Source of the DNA: Schleiferiaceae bacterium
GTDB taxonomy: Bacteria; Bacteroidota; Bacteroidia; Flavobacteriales; Schleiferiaceae
Reading direction: 5' to 3'
DNA: 62,858 nt
NCBI GenBank assembly: GCA_030833905.1
Contig: JAURGG010000003.1
Coordinates: 1-62,858 of the forward strand
Made by a program: the position numbers and the translations under genes. The first letter of the stretch is position 1. The number at the start of each line of letters is the position of its first letter. Shown piece after piece: positions 7,761 to 15,540 of the stretch. The notes under the pieces are model-generated. The model was given only the letters and a program-made list of their open reading frames with translations, made no database searches and was not told the origin of the DNA.

Positions 7761-8342
7761 TTAGCCGTGCACGTATTGAGGGTTGGTAAAGGTGGCAACG
7801 ACGCTCGCCTCGTAGGCAAGAAGTTCCTTCCAGAGGCGGTCTACCTCGGCGCGGTCACCGTACTGGCGCGCAAACTTCAAAAACATCGTGTAGTGGTTGG
7901 CCTCAGAGGCCATTAGTCGGCTGTAAAAGGTGGCCAATTCGGCGTCCTGCACCGATTCACTAAGCACGCGAAAGCGCTCGCAGCTTCGGGCTTCGATGAG
8001 GGCCGCTATGAGCAGTCGATGCACCAAGCGTTTCATGCGGTCTCCATGGGGTGCAAAAAACTTCGTGATTGCCGCGACGTACTCGTCTTTGCGCTCGCGA
8101 CCCAGCGTCATTCCGCGCTCCAAAATGCGCTTGTGCACCATTTCAAAATGGCTCATTTCTTCGCGGGCAAGCGCAGCCATCTCGGTGACGAGGTCGCTCA
8201 GCTCTGGGTAGGTAATCATGAGGGAAATCGCGGTGGAAGCGGCCTTCTGCTCACAGTACGCGTGGTCGGTCAAGATGTCGCTGAGGTGCATTTCAGCGGC
8301 AGAGGCCCAGCGCGGATCAGTTGGAAGTTTCAGCCCTAGCAT
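7761..8342 (-). CDS. miaE: tRNA-(ms2io6A)-hydroxylase MiaE-like diiron protein
   Basis: Non-haem diiron monooxygenase of the ferritin-like superfamily that hydroxylates the isopentenyl group of ms2i6A37 in tRNA. From ATG 8342 the protein has 193 residues, as usual for MiaE. Ligand motifs visible: a Glu-x-x-His type pair in REEMSHFEMVH (about 60-70), EARSCERF with a Glu, and a second Glu-His pair in ASEANHYTMF. A longer frame runs upstream to 8450, but the ATG at 8342 is nine bases after a perfect TACTTTTG box and starts the family-like sequence MLGLKLPTDPRW. It is divergent from the lytic transglycosylase with only 43 bases between start codons. Confidence 0.9.
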   Translation of the reverse strand: MLGLKLPTDPRWASAAEMHLSDILTDHAYCEQKAASTAISLMITYPELSDLVTEMAALAREEMSHFEMVHKRILERGMTLGRERKDEYVAAITKFFAPHGDRMKRLVHRLLIAALIEARSCERFRVLSESVQDAELATFYSRLMASEANHYTMFLKFARQYGDRAEVDRLWKELLAYEASVVATFTNPQYVHG

Positions 8343-8351
8343 AATCAAGCG

Positions 8352-8359
8352 CAAAAGTA
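8352..8359 (-). promoter_or_regulatory. -7 box (TACTTTTG) of miaE
   Basis: Reverse-strand TACTTTTG, nine bases before the ATG at 8342, leaving a leader of only a few bases. Confidence 0.6.
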
Positions 8360-8373
8360 CGCCCGAGAAGACC

Positions 8374-8381
8374 GATCTTCG
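8374..8381 (+). promoter_or_regulatory. -7 box (GATCTTCG) of the lytic transglycosylase
   Basis: GATCTTCG ends four bases before ATG 8386. Two mismatches to TAnnTTTG, so weaker than most, but at the modal spacing. Confidence 0.4.
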
Positions 8382-8385
8382 GGCC

Positions 8386-9618
8386 ATGATCAAGCACTGG
8401 AGGTGGTGGATTACCCTTGTGGTCGTGACCCTAGTGGTGGGATCACCCAACCCTGCCGTCGAACTCGAGCGTACCGCAGACTGGAATGAGGTCTGGATGG
8501 AGGGTCCCGTGCGGGCGGTGGTGGTTCCCGACTATGGCGTGATGCATGTGCGCGATGGCAAAATTGAGGGCTACGACGTGCAGATCCTGGAGATGTGGTC
8601 GCGTTCCACCGGACACCCCATTCATTGGACCTACGCGGCGAGTGTAGCAGAAGCCCTTGAGGCCGTGCGCAGTGGCCAAGCGGATGTGGCACTGGGACCG
8701 ATTCCGCCCGACGCACTGGGAGATTTGCAGCCCACTGCAGCGGTGCGAAGGTTCACCTGGGTGCGGGTCGGACCCGAGGGCCCCACGATGGTTCCCAATG
8801 GCTACCCGAAACCCCTTTGGATGCTTCAAGCCGACAGCCTGGCACTCCAAGTAGCACAGAGCCCCATGTTTCGCTTTGCGGAACCCGAATCTGTCGGCTG
8901 GTTAATGCCAAAGTACGCGGCTGAGAGCTTTGGCCAGCGGGGAATCCCCATCGCCAAGGGCAGCATGCACTGGGCCGTGCGCCCCGGAGACAGCTTGCTG
9001 ACCGCCGAGCTCAACAGCCACCTGAGAAGCCGAAAAGTAAAACGCACCATCGGCGCATGGTCGCGGCAGTCCGCGTCCCGCCGCGATACCTCGCTGTCCC
9101 GATTTGATGCCCAGCTCACGGGCCACGACGGCTGGAATCGGGCCACGCTCACCGCGCTGATTTTTACTGAAAGCCGATTCAACACGGGCATTGTCTCACC
9201 GGCCGGGGCCACGGGCCTCATGCAGCTTATTCCGTCCACCGCAGAGCGCATGAACCGCGGACCGGTGGACCTAACAGACCCCGCACAAAACATCAGAGTG
9301 GGCTTGCGCTACCTGCGCTACCTGGACTTGTTTTGGCACGACCGAGGGGTTCCGCCTGAGGAACGGCTGCCGTTTGTCATGGCTTCGTACAATACGGGGC
9401 CCTCGCCTGTAGAACGTGCACAAAAAAAGGCGGCCAAAGAGGGATACGACCCGTTGATTTGGTTCGGAAACGTCGACCAGATTGCCCGAGGACCAGGGTC
9501 GCACTACGCCCGAAAGACGGCCTACCTGAGCAGACAGTACCAAGGGTACTTGGGCGCACTGCGTCAGGCAGCCCAAGCGGCCACGCCGAACCCCGCTTCT
9601 AAAACTGAAAGTAAATAA
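8386..9618 (+). CDS. Membrane-bound lytic murein transglycosylase, MltF-like
   Basis: Cleaves peptidoglycan glycan strands to 1,6-anhydro products in the periplasm. 410 residues. After an N-terminal hydrophobic segment (residues 7-20) comes a periplasmic solute-binding-like domain (about 45-230, EGYDVQILEMWSRSTGHPIH and ADVALGPIPPD) and then a C-terminal SLT domain: ALIFTESRFNTGIVSP carries the catalytic Glu, followed by GATGLMQLIPSTAERM and VMASYNTGPS. SBP3 plus SLT is the MltF architecture, though such proteins in this phylum are often simply named transglycosylase SLT proteins. The start at 8386 is chosen for its signal-like N-terminus. The 3' end overlaps the convergent MBOAT gene by 20 bases. 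Confidence 0.9.
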   Translation: MIKHWRWWITLVVVTLVVGSPNPAVELERTADWNEVWMEGPVRAVVVPDYGVMHVRDGKIEGYDVQILEMWSRSTGHPIHWTYAASVAEALEAVRSGQADVALGPIPPDALGDLQPTAAVRRFTWVRVGPEGPTMVPNGYPKPLWMLQADSLALQVAQSPMFRFAEPESVGWLMPKYAAESFGQRGIPIAKGSMHWAVRPGDSLLTAELNSHLRSRKVKRTIGAWSRQSASRRDTSLSRFDAQLTGHDGWNRATLTALIFTESRFNTGIVSPAGATGLMQLIPSTAERMNRGPVDLTDPAQNIRVGLRYLRYLDLFWHDRGVPPEERLPFVMASYNTGPSPVERAQKKAAKEGYDPLIWFGNVDQIARGPGSHYARKTAYLSRQYQGYLGALRQAAQAATPNPASKTESK

Positions 9619-11254
9619 ACGGCTGGCTTTCGGCCGCCATAAACTGGTAGCCCACCAAGACCCCAACCACCGCCGCCGCAAGCATCCACGCGGGGTGCAG
9701 CGCCGAAAAAGCGGTCCGGTAGCGCTCTTTGAGGTGCTCGGGAATCCAGTGAATACCGAATCCGAGCAGCAGCACCAGTGCGGGACGCCACCATGCCACA
9801 AGCATTGCCAGCGATGGCGGAACCGACCAACCCGTGGTCAGCTGGTCCAGCATGGCCATAGCCGTGTCCCAGTCCGGAGCACGGAACCAAATGCGGGTGA
9901 ATGTGATGAATAGCAAGGTCACCAATACGCCGAGGACCTTGAGGGGCCATGTGCCCACCGAGTACGGACGAATTCTAGACCACTGCTTGTACGCCACCAG
10001 CCCAAGTCCATTGAGACCGCCCCACACGACAAAATTCCACGAGGCCCCGTGCCACAGGCCTCCAAGAAGCATGGTAAGCAAGAGGTTGACGTTGGTGTTA
10101 AACCCGCGGCGAAACGCCGGAATAAACTGATACAAAAGCAAAAACACCAGCACCGTCGCGGCTAGGCTGTACGAAACAACCGACGTGGGTGCCCACCATG
10201 CGAGGCCGAACAAGCCGGCAAAAATGAGAATGTAGCTCGCGACGGAACCGCTGCGGTTTCCGCCCAACGGAATGTACAGGTAGTCCTTGAGCCAACTTGA
10301 AAGGGACATGTGCCAACGCTTCCAGAATTCAGCCACGCTCTGGGCCTTGTAGGGCGAATTGAAGTTCTTGGTGAGCGTGAAGCCCATCCAAAGGGCGATT
10401 CCAATGGCAATGTCGGTGTAGCCGCTGAAGTCCGCATAGACCTGCATGGTGTAGGCGAGCAGACCGAGGGCGTTCTCCCAGCCCGTATACAGGGTCGGCT
10501 GGCTAAAAATGCGGTCAGCGAGGTGTACCGCAAGAAAGTCTGCCAAAATCACTTTTTTGAGGAATCCGTTCAGGACCCAAAACATACCGAGGCCGAACTG
10601 GCTTCGGGTCACGGTATAGGGCTGGTAGAGCTGCGGTACGAACTCGCTGGCCCGAACGATGGGTCCAGCCACAAGCTGCGGAAAAAAACTCACGTAAAAC
10701 GCGAAATCCGTGAAGCGCCGCACGGGCTCGAGGTTCCGCCGGTAAATATCTATGGTGTAGCTCAGGCACTGAAAGGTGTAAAACGATATGCCCACAGGGA
10801 GCAGAATGACGTCCTCAACGAAGTTGGTACCCAGCTGGCCGTTGGCCCAGCCCGCCCAAAACGGCGTGGGCGTCCAGGACATGCCCGTGAGGTCGTTCCA
10901 CACCTCTGCCGCAAAGTAGGCGTACTTAAAAAAGAAGAGGACGCCCAAATTGCTCACAATACTGACCGCGAGCAGCAGCTTGCGCAGAACGCTCCGCTGC
11001 GTCCGATGCAGCGCATGCCCCACCCCGTAGTCGACGGCGGTCGTAAAAATGAGCAGCACCACATACCACTGGCTGGTGTGGTAGTAAAAAAACCAGCTCG
11101 CCAGCATCAGGTAGGCGTTGCGTAGGGCCAAGCGGCGCTCGAGGCCTGCAAACCCCATGAGCACTACCGCAAAGAAGATCCAGAACCCCAGTTCCAGAAA
11201 CGTCCAGGGGCGGCTCGCCTCGGCGTAGAGCAGGGATTTTAGCGCGTCTACCAT
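9599..11254 (-). CDS. MBOAT family membrane O-acyltransferase (AlgI/DltB/PatA type)
   Basis: A 551-residue polytopic inner-membrane protein that moves an acyl group (usually acetyl) across the membrane for transfer to an extracytoplasmic glycan. It carries the AlgI/DltB landmarks: LLPVGISFYTFQCLSY (about 152-166), FPQLVAGPIVR (191-201), YADFSGYTDIAIG (273-285), EFWKRWHMSLSSWLKDYLYI with His315, and the invariant His402 in GGLWHGASW. It is the last gene of LysM-SGNH-SGNH-MBOAT, overlapping the upstream SGNH gene by seven bases. In alginate and peptidoglycan O-acetylation systems an MBOAT works with periplasmic SGNH proteins (AlgJ/AlgX, PatB), so a shared role is likely; the polymer is not identifiable. 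Confidence 0.93.
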   Translation of the reverse strand: MVDALKSLLYAEASRPWTFLELGFWIFFAVVLMGFAGLERRLALRNAYLMLASWFFYYHTSQWYVVLLIFTTAVDYGVGHALHRTQRSVLRKLLLAVSIVSNLGVLFFFKYAYFAAEVWNDLTGMSWTPTPFWAGWANGQLGTNFVEDVILLPVGISFYTFQCLSYTIDIYRRNLEPVRRFTDFAFYVSFFPQLVAGPIVRASEFVPQLYQPYTVTRSQFGLGMFWVLNGFLKKVILADFLAVHLADRIFSQPTLYTGWENALGLLAYTMQVYADFSGYTDIAIGIALWMGFTLTKNFNSPYKAQSVAEFWKRWHMSLSSWLKDYLYIPLGGNRSGSVASYILIFAGLFGLAWWAPTSVVSYSLAATVLVFLLLYQFIPAFRRGFNTNVNLLLTMLLGGLWHGASWNFVVWGGLNGLGLVAYKQWSRIRPYSVGTWPLKVLGVLVTLLFITFTRIWFRAPDWDTAMAMLDQLTTGWSVPPSLAMLVAWWRPALVLLLGFGIHWIPEHLKERYRTAFSALHPAWMLAAAVVGVLVGYQFMAAESQPFIYFQF

Positions 11255-12435
11255 GCTGTCGTTTCTTGGTGACGAAGGTAGGCCTTGGTGAACGCGATGG
11301 CGAACCAGTCCGCGTGGGCTTGATAGCCTGCTTGACTCAGGTGGATCCCGTCCGGGCGCGCCCAGTCGTTGGCCATCCAGCGACGCACTGACGTGTAGCC
11401 GCCCATTAGGGCAAAAAAGTCAAATACCGCCCCGTGGTGCTTGGCAGCCAGGCGAAGCATGGCGCGCTGAACGAGGATTCCGTGCGGGTTGTTGGCGCCC
11501 TTGTAGAGCGCGTCGTTGTTGGTCAGCCAAATAAACTGCGCGTTCGGGTTGACCCGGCGCACCGCAGCCACCAAGCTGTCGTAGCGCAGTTCGTATGCGA
11601 GCGTATCAAACTCGCCGCGGGACTTGTGGGCGTCGTTGATTCCGAGGCCGAACACCACTAAATCGGGCGGAAGCTCCCGCAGCTGCGACTCAAAGCGCAC
11701 CGCCTTGAGGTAGCTATGGGTTGCCGCACCGTTGACGCCTACTGAATGGTAGCGCACTCCGTTGGGGTCCGCGGGGCGAAACAGTACGCCCTCGAGGCTA
11801 AGCGTGTCGCGGCGCCCTTTGCGCGGAACCCAATCCACCCGCAGCGTATCGATGGGGCGGTCAAAGCGCACTTCGATTCCGTCAGAGCGGCGCAGCACCT
11901 CGGCCACCGGCCCTTTAATCGATGGTGGATTAATGCTGTCGGAATTCGGATAAAAGAGCAGTACCGACGTCGCCTGAAGCGGCAACTCTTTGTGATGCAT
12001 GCTGAACCCTGACGAATCGCCCGTGAAGGCACGAATGCCTGCAAAGCCCCAGGGTCCGCGGTGCTGCGGAACCGAACAGCGCTGCCCCGTCCAGGTTCCG
12101 TACTTAGTCACCGTGTAGCTACGCGGATTGTTCGTGCCAGCCACCGCAAAAGGGTACAGCCAGCCCACCGAACCGTGAAGGTCAGGGCTCATAGCATGCA
12201 AACCGCGGCGCACCGCGTCGGTCAGCATACCCGCCTGCACGTGCGATCCACCGATATGAATAATGTTGAGGCTGCCCCTACCCTCGTACACAAGCGTATC
12301 AAGGCGGCTCCACACGCGCTGAAATGCGGAATCACCCGCGGGAAACAGCAATTCAGGCGTGCCCACCGGAGCAATCTGTGCCCGAAGCGACGCGGCCCCG
12401 AGCAGCACGGCGACGACGAAGGCGCTAGTTCGCAT
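11248..12435 (-). CDS. Exported SGNH-fold (GDSL-like) hydrolase or O-acetyltransferase, second copy
   Basis: 395 residues with a clear N-terminal signal peptide (cleavage near ASLRAQ-IAP). SGNH blocks are present: block I as IIHIGGSHVQAG with Ser64 (Gly-Gly-Ser rather than Gly-Asp-Ser), block III as VFGLGINDAHKS with the Asn, and block V as DGIHLSQAGY with the Asp-His pair. These are the catalytic elements of esterases and of periplasmic acetyltransferases such as AlgJ and PatB. It overlaps the upstream SGNH gene by 11 bases and the downstream MBOAT gene by seven, so the three are made together. It probably hands acetyl groups from the MBOAT to a glycan, or removes them; the direction cannot be told from sequence. 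Confidence 0.85.
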   Translation of the reverse strand: MRTSAFVVAVLLGAASLRAQIAPVGTPELLFPAGDSAFQRVWSRLDTLVYEGRGSLNIIHIGGSHVQAGMLTDAVRRGLHAMSPDLHGSVGWLYPFAVAGTNNPRSYTVTKYGTWTGQRCSVPQHRGPWGFAGIRAFTGDSSGFSMHHKELPLQATSVLLFYPNSDSINPPSIKGPVAEVLRRSDGIEVRFDRPIDTLRVDWVPRKGRRDTLSLEGVLFRPADPNGVRYHSVGVNGAATHSYLKAVRFESQLRELPPDLVVFGLGINDAHKSRGEFDTLAYELRYDSLVAAVRRVNPNAQFIWLTNNDALYKGANNPHGILVQRAMLRLAAKHHGAVFDFFALMGGYTSVRRWMANDWARPDGIHLSQAGYQAHADWFAIAFTKAYLRHQETTAW

Positions 12436-13780
12436 GGCGTGCGAGTTCGTGTTCGAGTGCCGAGGCCAAGGCCTTGCCGACTTTTTGGGCTCCGTTGGGC
12501 GTAAAGTGAATGTGGTCCGAGCCCGCCAGCGGTGGATTTCGTGCCACCCAGTCGGTCATACTACCTGCTCCGCCCATGAATCCGTAGACGTCAAAAAACG
12601 CCGCTCCCTGCACGTGCGCCGCGGTGCGCAAGGCGTCGCGGACCTCGTCGACATAGGGGTAGGATTCCCATTCGGTTCCAACCTTATGGGCCATATCGCT
12701 CGGCCCAATGACGAGGACGTCCGCGTCCGGAAGCGCCTTTTGAATCACGGCAATCTGGCGCGCAAAGGCGCGGCCATAACGCTCGACTTCGGCGGCGGAT
12801 TTGAAGTACGGAACCGCGTTTCCGCCATACTGCAAAATGACCAAGCCAGGATTCGCCTGCACAAGCGACGCGCTATAGTGGCTGGCGTCAATGCGCTTAA
12901 ACCCGAGTCCGTCGGCGCCCCGCATCGACACGTTGTCTACGGCCACGCCGTTGAGGCCGTCCCAAGCTGCACCGTAGCACAGCGGACTCTCACCCTTGAA
13001 CTCAACCCGAACGCGGCTCATGGGGCGCGGAGCCTTGAATTCCATCAGGCCCGGATCCCCTTGGGCGTAGTAGCGAATGTGGGCCAAGCTGTCCTCGTAA
13101 AACACCTTGATTTCTGCAGGCCCCTCGTAGGGCCCGAGGTAGAGCGTCAGCTTTTGCCCCTGGCGCACCCGTTCGTAGCCGTAGTTTCGGTTGCGGAACT
13201 CCATACTCGCCGAGTTGCCCTCGTAGCGGTGCGCGATTCCGCGAACACCATACAGACTTCGTGGCTCACGGTCGCTGGGGCGCCCGAAGCAGGCGTAGCG
13301 GCGCCAGTTTCCGCTTGCACGGTGGTCGACACTGGCCATGGGAACAAACGGATCCATGCCCTGTAAGCCAGGGCCCATACCGCCGAAGCGGTTTTGAAGC
13401 ATCCCACGAATGTCGGCCGAGAGCCGGTCACCCTCAATTTGGGAATCACCGTAGTGAAGGACGCGAACCACACGTGAATGGGATTCGTCAAGGGCACGCG
13501 CAAACTTTTGGAATCCCAAACTGTCGCCTTCAGGAAACTCGAGCAGCCCCGCACCCTGACGAGCTGCCTTTGGAAGTTCTGCAACCTCAACGGCGTCAGC
13601 AAGCGTATCTGATTCCGGAACCACCTGAAGCCCCGCATCTTCGGATGCCCACATACTGAGGTCGACCGTCGGAAGCTTTAGCCCCGCCGGTCGCAGCGAC
13701 TCGGGAATGGCGGCAACTGACCCGAGCAGCAGCAGCCCACCCGCAACGAAGGCAAACGTGAACCATGGACTGTGCCGCAT
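12425..13780 (-). CDS. Exported SGNH-fold (GDSL-like) hydrolase or O-acetyltransferase, first copy
   Basis: 451 residues with an N-terminal membrane segment or signal anchor (residues 5-24). A region of about 80 residues without recognised motifs comes before the SGNH core: block I VLHYGDSQIEGDR with Ser113, an oxyanion element ILQYGGNAVPY, a GPSDMAHK stretch, and the C-terminal catalytic SDHIHFTPNGAQ. A beta-sandwich-like insertion (about 190-290) separates blocks I and III. The ATG at 13780 overlaps the LysM stop as TGATG; a GTG one codon earlier is an alternative. It is longer than, and clearly different in sequence from, the second SGNH gene, so the two probably do different steps on the same polymer. 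Confidence 0.85.
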   Translation of the reverse strand: MRHSPWFTFAFVAGGLLLLGSVAAIPESLRPAGLKLPTVDLSMWASEDAGLQVVPESDTLADAVEVAELPKAARQGAGLLEFPEGDSLGFQKFARALDESHSRVVRVLHYGDSQIEGDRLSADIRGMLQNRFGGMGPGLQGMDPFVPMASVDHRASGNWRRYACFGRPSDREPRSLYGVRGIAHRYEGNSASMEFRNRNYGYERVRQGQKLTLYLGPYEGPAEIKVFYEDSLAHIRYYAQGDPGLMEFKAPRPMSRVRVEFKGESPLCYGAAWDGLNGVAVDNVSMRGADGLGFKRIDASHYSASLVQANPGLVILQYGGNAVPYFKSAAEVERYGRAFARQIAVIQKALPDADVLVIGPSDMAHKVGTEWESYPYVDEVRDALRTAAHVQGAAFFDVYGFMGGAGSMTDWVARNPPLAGSDHIHFTPNGAQKVGKALASALEHELARHAN

Positions 13781-14370
13781 CACGGAATCACGAGTATTTG
13801 TCCGGGATAAATGCGGTCAGAACCCTTATTCGCCGCATAGAGTTGCTCGAGCTTAACCCCTGGGTAGCGGCTGAGAATTCGGTAAAAACTATCGCCAGGG
13901 CGCACTGTGATGCGCAACGGAGTGGCAAAATCCGCAGAAGGGGCCTTGGGCACCACTGGCGGCTTTGGCTCGGCGCTTCCCGGTGCAGCCAAAAATGGTG
14001 GAACCGCAACATCCCGTTCACCCCTAAAACGCTCAGGAATCCCTACCTCGGACCACACCGACCGCGGTGAGCGTATCAGTGCGAGGTCCGCACAAAGACT
14101 GTCTTCAAAAAGGCACAAGTAGTCCAACCAAAGTGTTTGTGCGGCAGCAAAGGCATATGCCGAGTCGCGCTGCACACGATCCCAACCAAAGCGCGCCGCA
14201 GCGGGTTGGCTCAGTCCAAATGGCCCCAAGCGGGGCGAAGCTGACTGATAGACGGATTGGGCCGCACGAAGCTTAGCTGGATTCATAAAAATGGGTTGGT
14301 AGCGAAGGCTGTCCTGCGCCCACAGCGAAGTGGCGATGAGACCAAAAAGTACCACTAAAGAGCTTCGCAT
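13780..14370 (-). CDS. Exported LysM-domain protein heading the O-acylation operon
   Basis: 196 residues. A signal peptide (MRSSLVVLFGLIATSLWAQ) leads into a segment of about 110 residues with no family I recognise (Phe, Tyr and Arg rich), a Pro/Lys-rich linker (about 128-145), and one C-terminal LysM repeat (about 150-196) with PGDSFYRILSRY and YPGQILVIP. LysM domains bind N-acetylglucosamine glycans such as peptidoglycan or chitin-like polymers. The start at 14370 is fixed by a TTG-N20-TACCTTTG promoter six bases upstream. As first gene of the operon with two SGNH proteins and an MBOAT, it probably docks the modifying complex on the cell wall; this is inference. Confidence 0.85.
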   Translation of the reverse strand: MRSSLVVLFGLIATSLWAQDSLRYQPIFMNPAKLRAAQSVYQSASPRLGPFGLSQPAAARFGWDRVQRDSAYAFAAAQTLWLDYLCLFEDSLCADLALIRSPRSVWSEVGIPERFRGERDVAVPPFLAAPGSAEPKPPVVPKAPSADFATPLRITVRPGDSFYRILSRYPGVKLEQLYAANKGSDRIYPGQILVIP

Positions 14371-14376
14371 GGACTC

Positions 14377-14407
14377 CAAAGGTACCGAACCTGCTCAGAC
14401 CGAGCAA
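14377..14407 (-). promoter_or_regulatory. Promoter of the LysM-SGNH-SGNH-MBOAT operon
   Basis: Reverse strand: TTG (14407-14405), 20 bases, then TACCTTTG (14384-14377), ending six bases before the ATG at 14370. One of the few near-start promoters here with a proper -33 TTG. A small TGCTC/GAGCA hairpin (14393-14407) overlaps the -33 part. Confidence 0.75.
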
Positions 14408-14421
14408 CGGACGATTCAGGA

Positions 14422-14982
14422 CTAGGTTCGGTTCCGAAGTACCCAGTACAAACCCTTTTGATTGGACCGCATTTCAGGGAGAAGTGCGAGAATGAACATG
14501 CCTTCAGTAAACGAAACCACGCCCCAAATCAGCGCAAACGCAAAGTAGGGCGGCCAAAATCCGAACGAAAAGAGCGAGAAAAACAAAAATCCTTGCAGGT
14601 AGCCGCCCACTTTGGTCGAATACAGGTGAAGCCGTGGGCTGGTGCCAAACTTCAAAAAAGATAGAATCAAAAAACTGACAATGAATGCCACAAACACCCA
14701 AACGAGTACAAACCAGGGCCCAATAGTCACCTTTTTGAAGACGTAGAGGCCATAAAAGGCTGCGGCATAGGTTCCGTAGTCTGCAATCGAATCTAACTGG
14801 GCGCCCAGCTCGGTTTGGAGGTTAAAGCGACGGGCAATCCAGCCGTCGGCAATGTCTGTAAGTAAGTTGATGCATATCAACCAGCTGAATAATAATTCGT
14901 TGCGAGAGAAAACCAAATAAAGGAGTACCGGAAACATGATGATTCGGTACACGCTTAATGCGTTGGGAATGTGTCGAAGCAT
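14422..14982 (-). CDS. CDP-alcohol phosphatidyltransferase family protein
   Basis: A 186-residue integral membrane enzyme that swaps CMP of a CDP-linked lipid or alcohol for a hydroxyl acceptor, making phospholipid head groups. The full metal-binding signature DG-x2-AR-x8-G-x3-D-x3-D is present (Asp46, Gly47, Ala50, Arg51, Gly60, Asp64, Asp68), so it should be active. About five membrane helices follow. PgsA, PssA or an inositol-type enzyme cannot be separated by eye. It directly follows the CarS-like gene (stop and start abut as TAAATG) and ends the patatin-CarS-CDP-alcohol operon, which suggests that the CDP-lipid it uses is made by its neighbour. Confidence 0.93.
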   Translation of the reverse strand: MLRHIPNALSVYRIIMFPVLLYLVFSRNELLFSWLICINLLTDIADGWIARRFNLQTELGAQLDSIADYGTYAAAFYGLYVFKKVTIGPWFVLVWVFVAFIVSFLILSFLKFGTSPRLHLYSTKVGGYLQGFLFFSLFSFGFWPPYFAFALIWGVVSFTEGMFILALLPEMRSNQKGLYWVLRNRT

Positions 14983-15540
14983 TTAAAAACGATGTTTAAT
15001 GTGAAGGGCGACAAGAATCCACGACAAAAGCGCATGAATTCCGCTGTTGGCTAAAAGACTTGCGAATGCTACCGTCCAAAAACCATAGGTCTGGCTAAGC
15101 CCGAATTCAGATTCATGACCTGGGATCCATGTAGCGAGGACAAGCGCTCCGAGCAGCGCGGAATCCAACTTATCAAAAGCCGCGCTCAACCATGGGAATC
15201 GTGCACTCTGGGTTCCGGAGGCGATACCGAGTCGGCGTTTTACAAACGAATTAGGTAATTCAGCAAGCACGTACAATAGTCCCAATCCGGCACCCCATGC
15301 AAAGGGGTGCACGGGCAAGGTGGGCTGCCACATAAGTCCTTGAACCCACATTGATAGTGAGGCTAACGTGGTCATAACAAGTACTCCGCGCCACGTTTTG
15401 TTGGGACCAAAACCTCTGATCCAAATGGGCTGCGCGAGGCGACTCAGGATCCCACCGCGAACCACGAGCATGTGAAGCACCCCAGCCACCGCAGTTGGAA
15501 GCAGTACCCATTGAAGGTTCCACACAAGCAACTCAACCAT
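14983..15540 (-). CDS. CDP-archaeol synthase-like (CarS/DUF46) CTP:lipid cytidylyltransferase
   Basis: A 185-residue membrane protein with about five helices. The motif FGPNKTWRG (residues 44-52), then ELPNSFVKRRLGI (about 108-120) and FDKLDSALLGAL (about 143-154) match the CarS/CdsA logic of NKTWRG, a KRR basic loop and an FDQLD-type metal site. CarS converts CTP and an unsaturated ether lipid phosphate to CDP-archaeol in archaea; homologues occur in bacteria with unknown substrates. Here it is eight bases overlapped with patatin and abuts a CDP-alcohol transferase, so an activated phospholipid or polyprenyl-type lipid is a likely product. An archaeal-lipid role is not supported by anything else in the window. 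Confidence 0.78.
   Translation of the reverse strand: MVELLVWNLQWVLLPTAVAGVLHMLVVRGGILSRLAQPIWIRGFGPNKTWRGVLVMTTLASLSMWVQGLMWQPTLPVHPFAWGAGLGLLYVLAELPNSFVKRRLGIASGTQSARFPWLSAAFDKLDSALLGALVLATWIPGHESEFGLSQTYGFWTVAFASLLANSGIHALLSWILVALHIKHRF

Noticed and set aside
6843-7916. A 357-codon forward frame across gcvT and the MiaE-like gene
   Set aside because: Antisense shadow over two well conserved proteins, no family features.
14983-15540. Archaeal ether-lipid synthesis acquired by transfer
   Set aside because: Only one CarS-like gene is present, no G1P dehydrogenase or GGGP synthase, and its composition is like the neighbours'.
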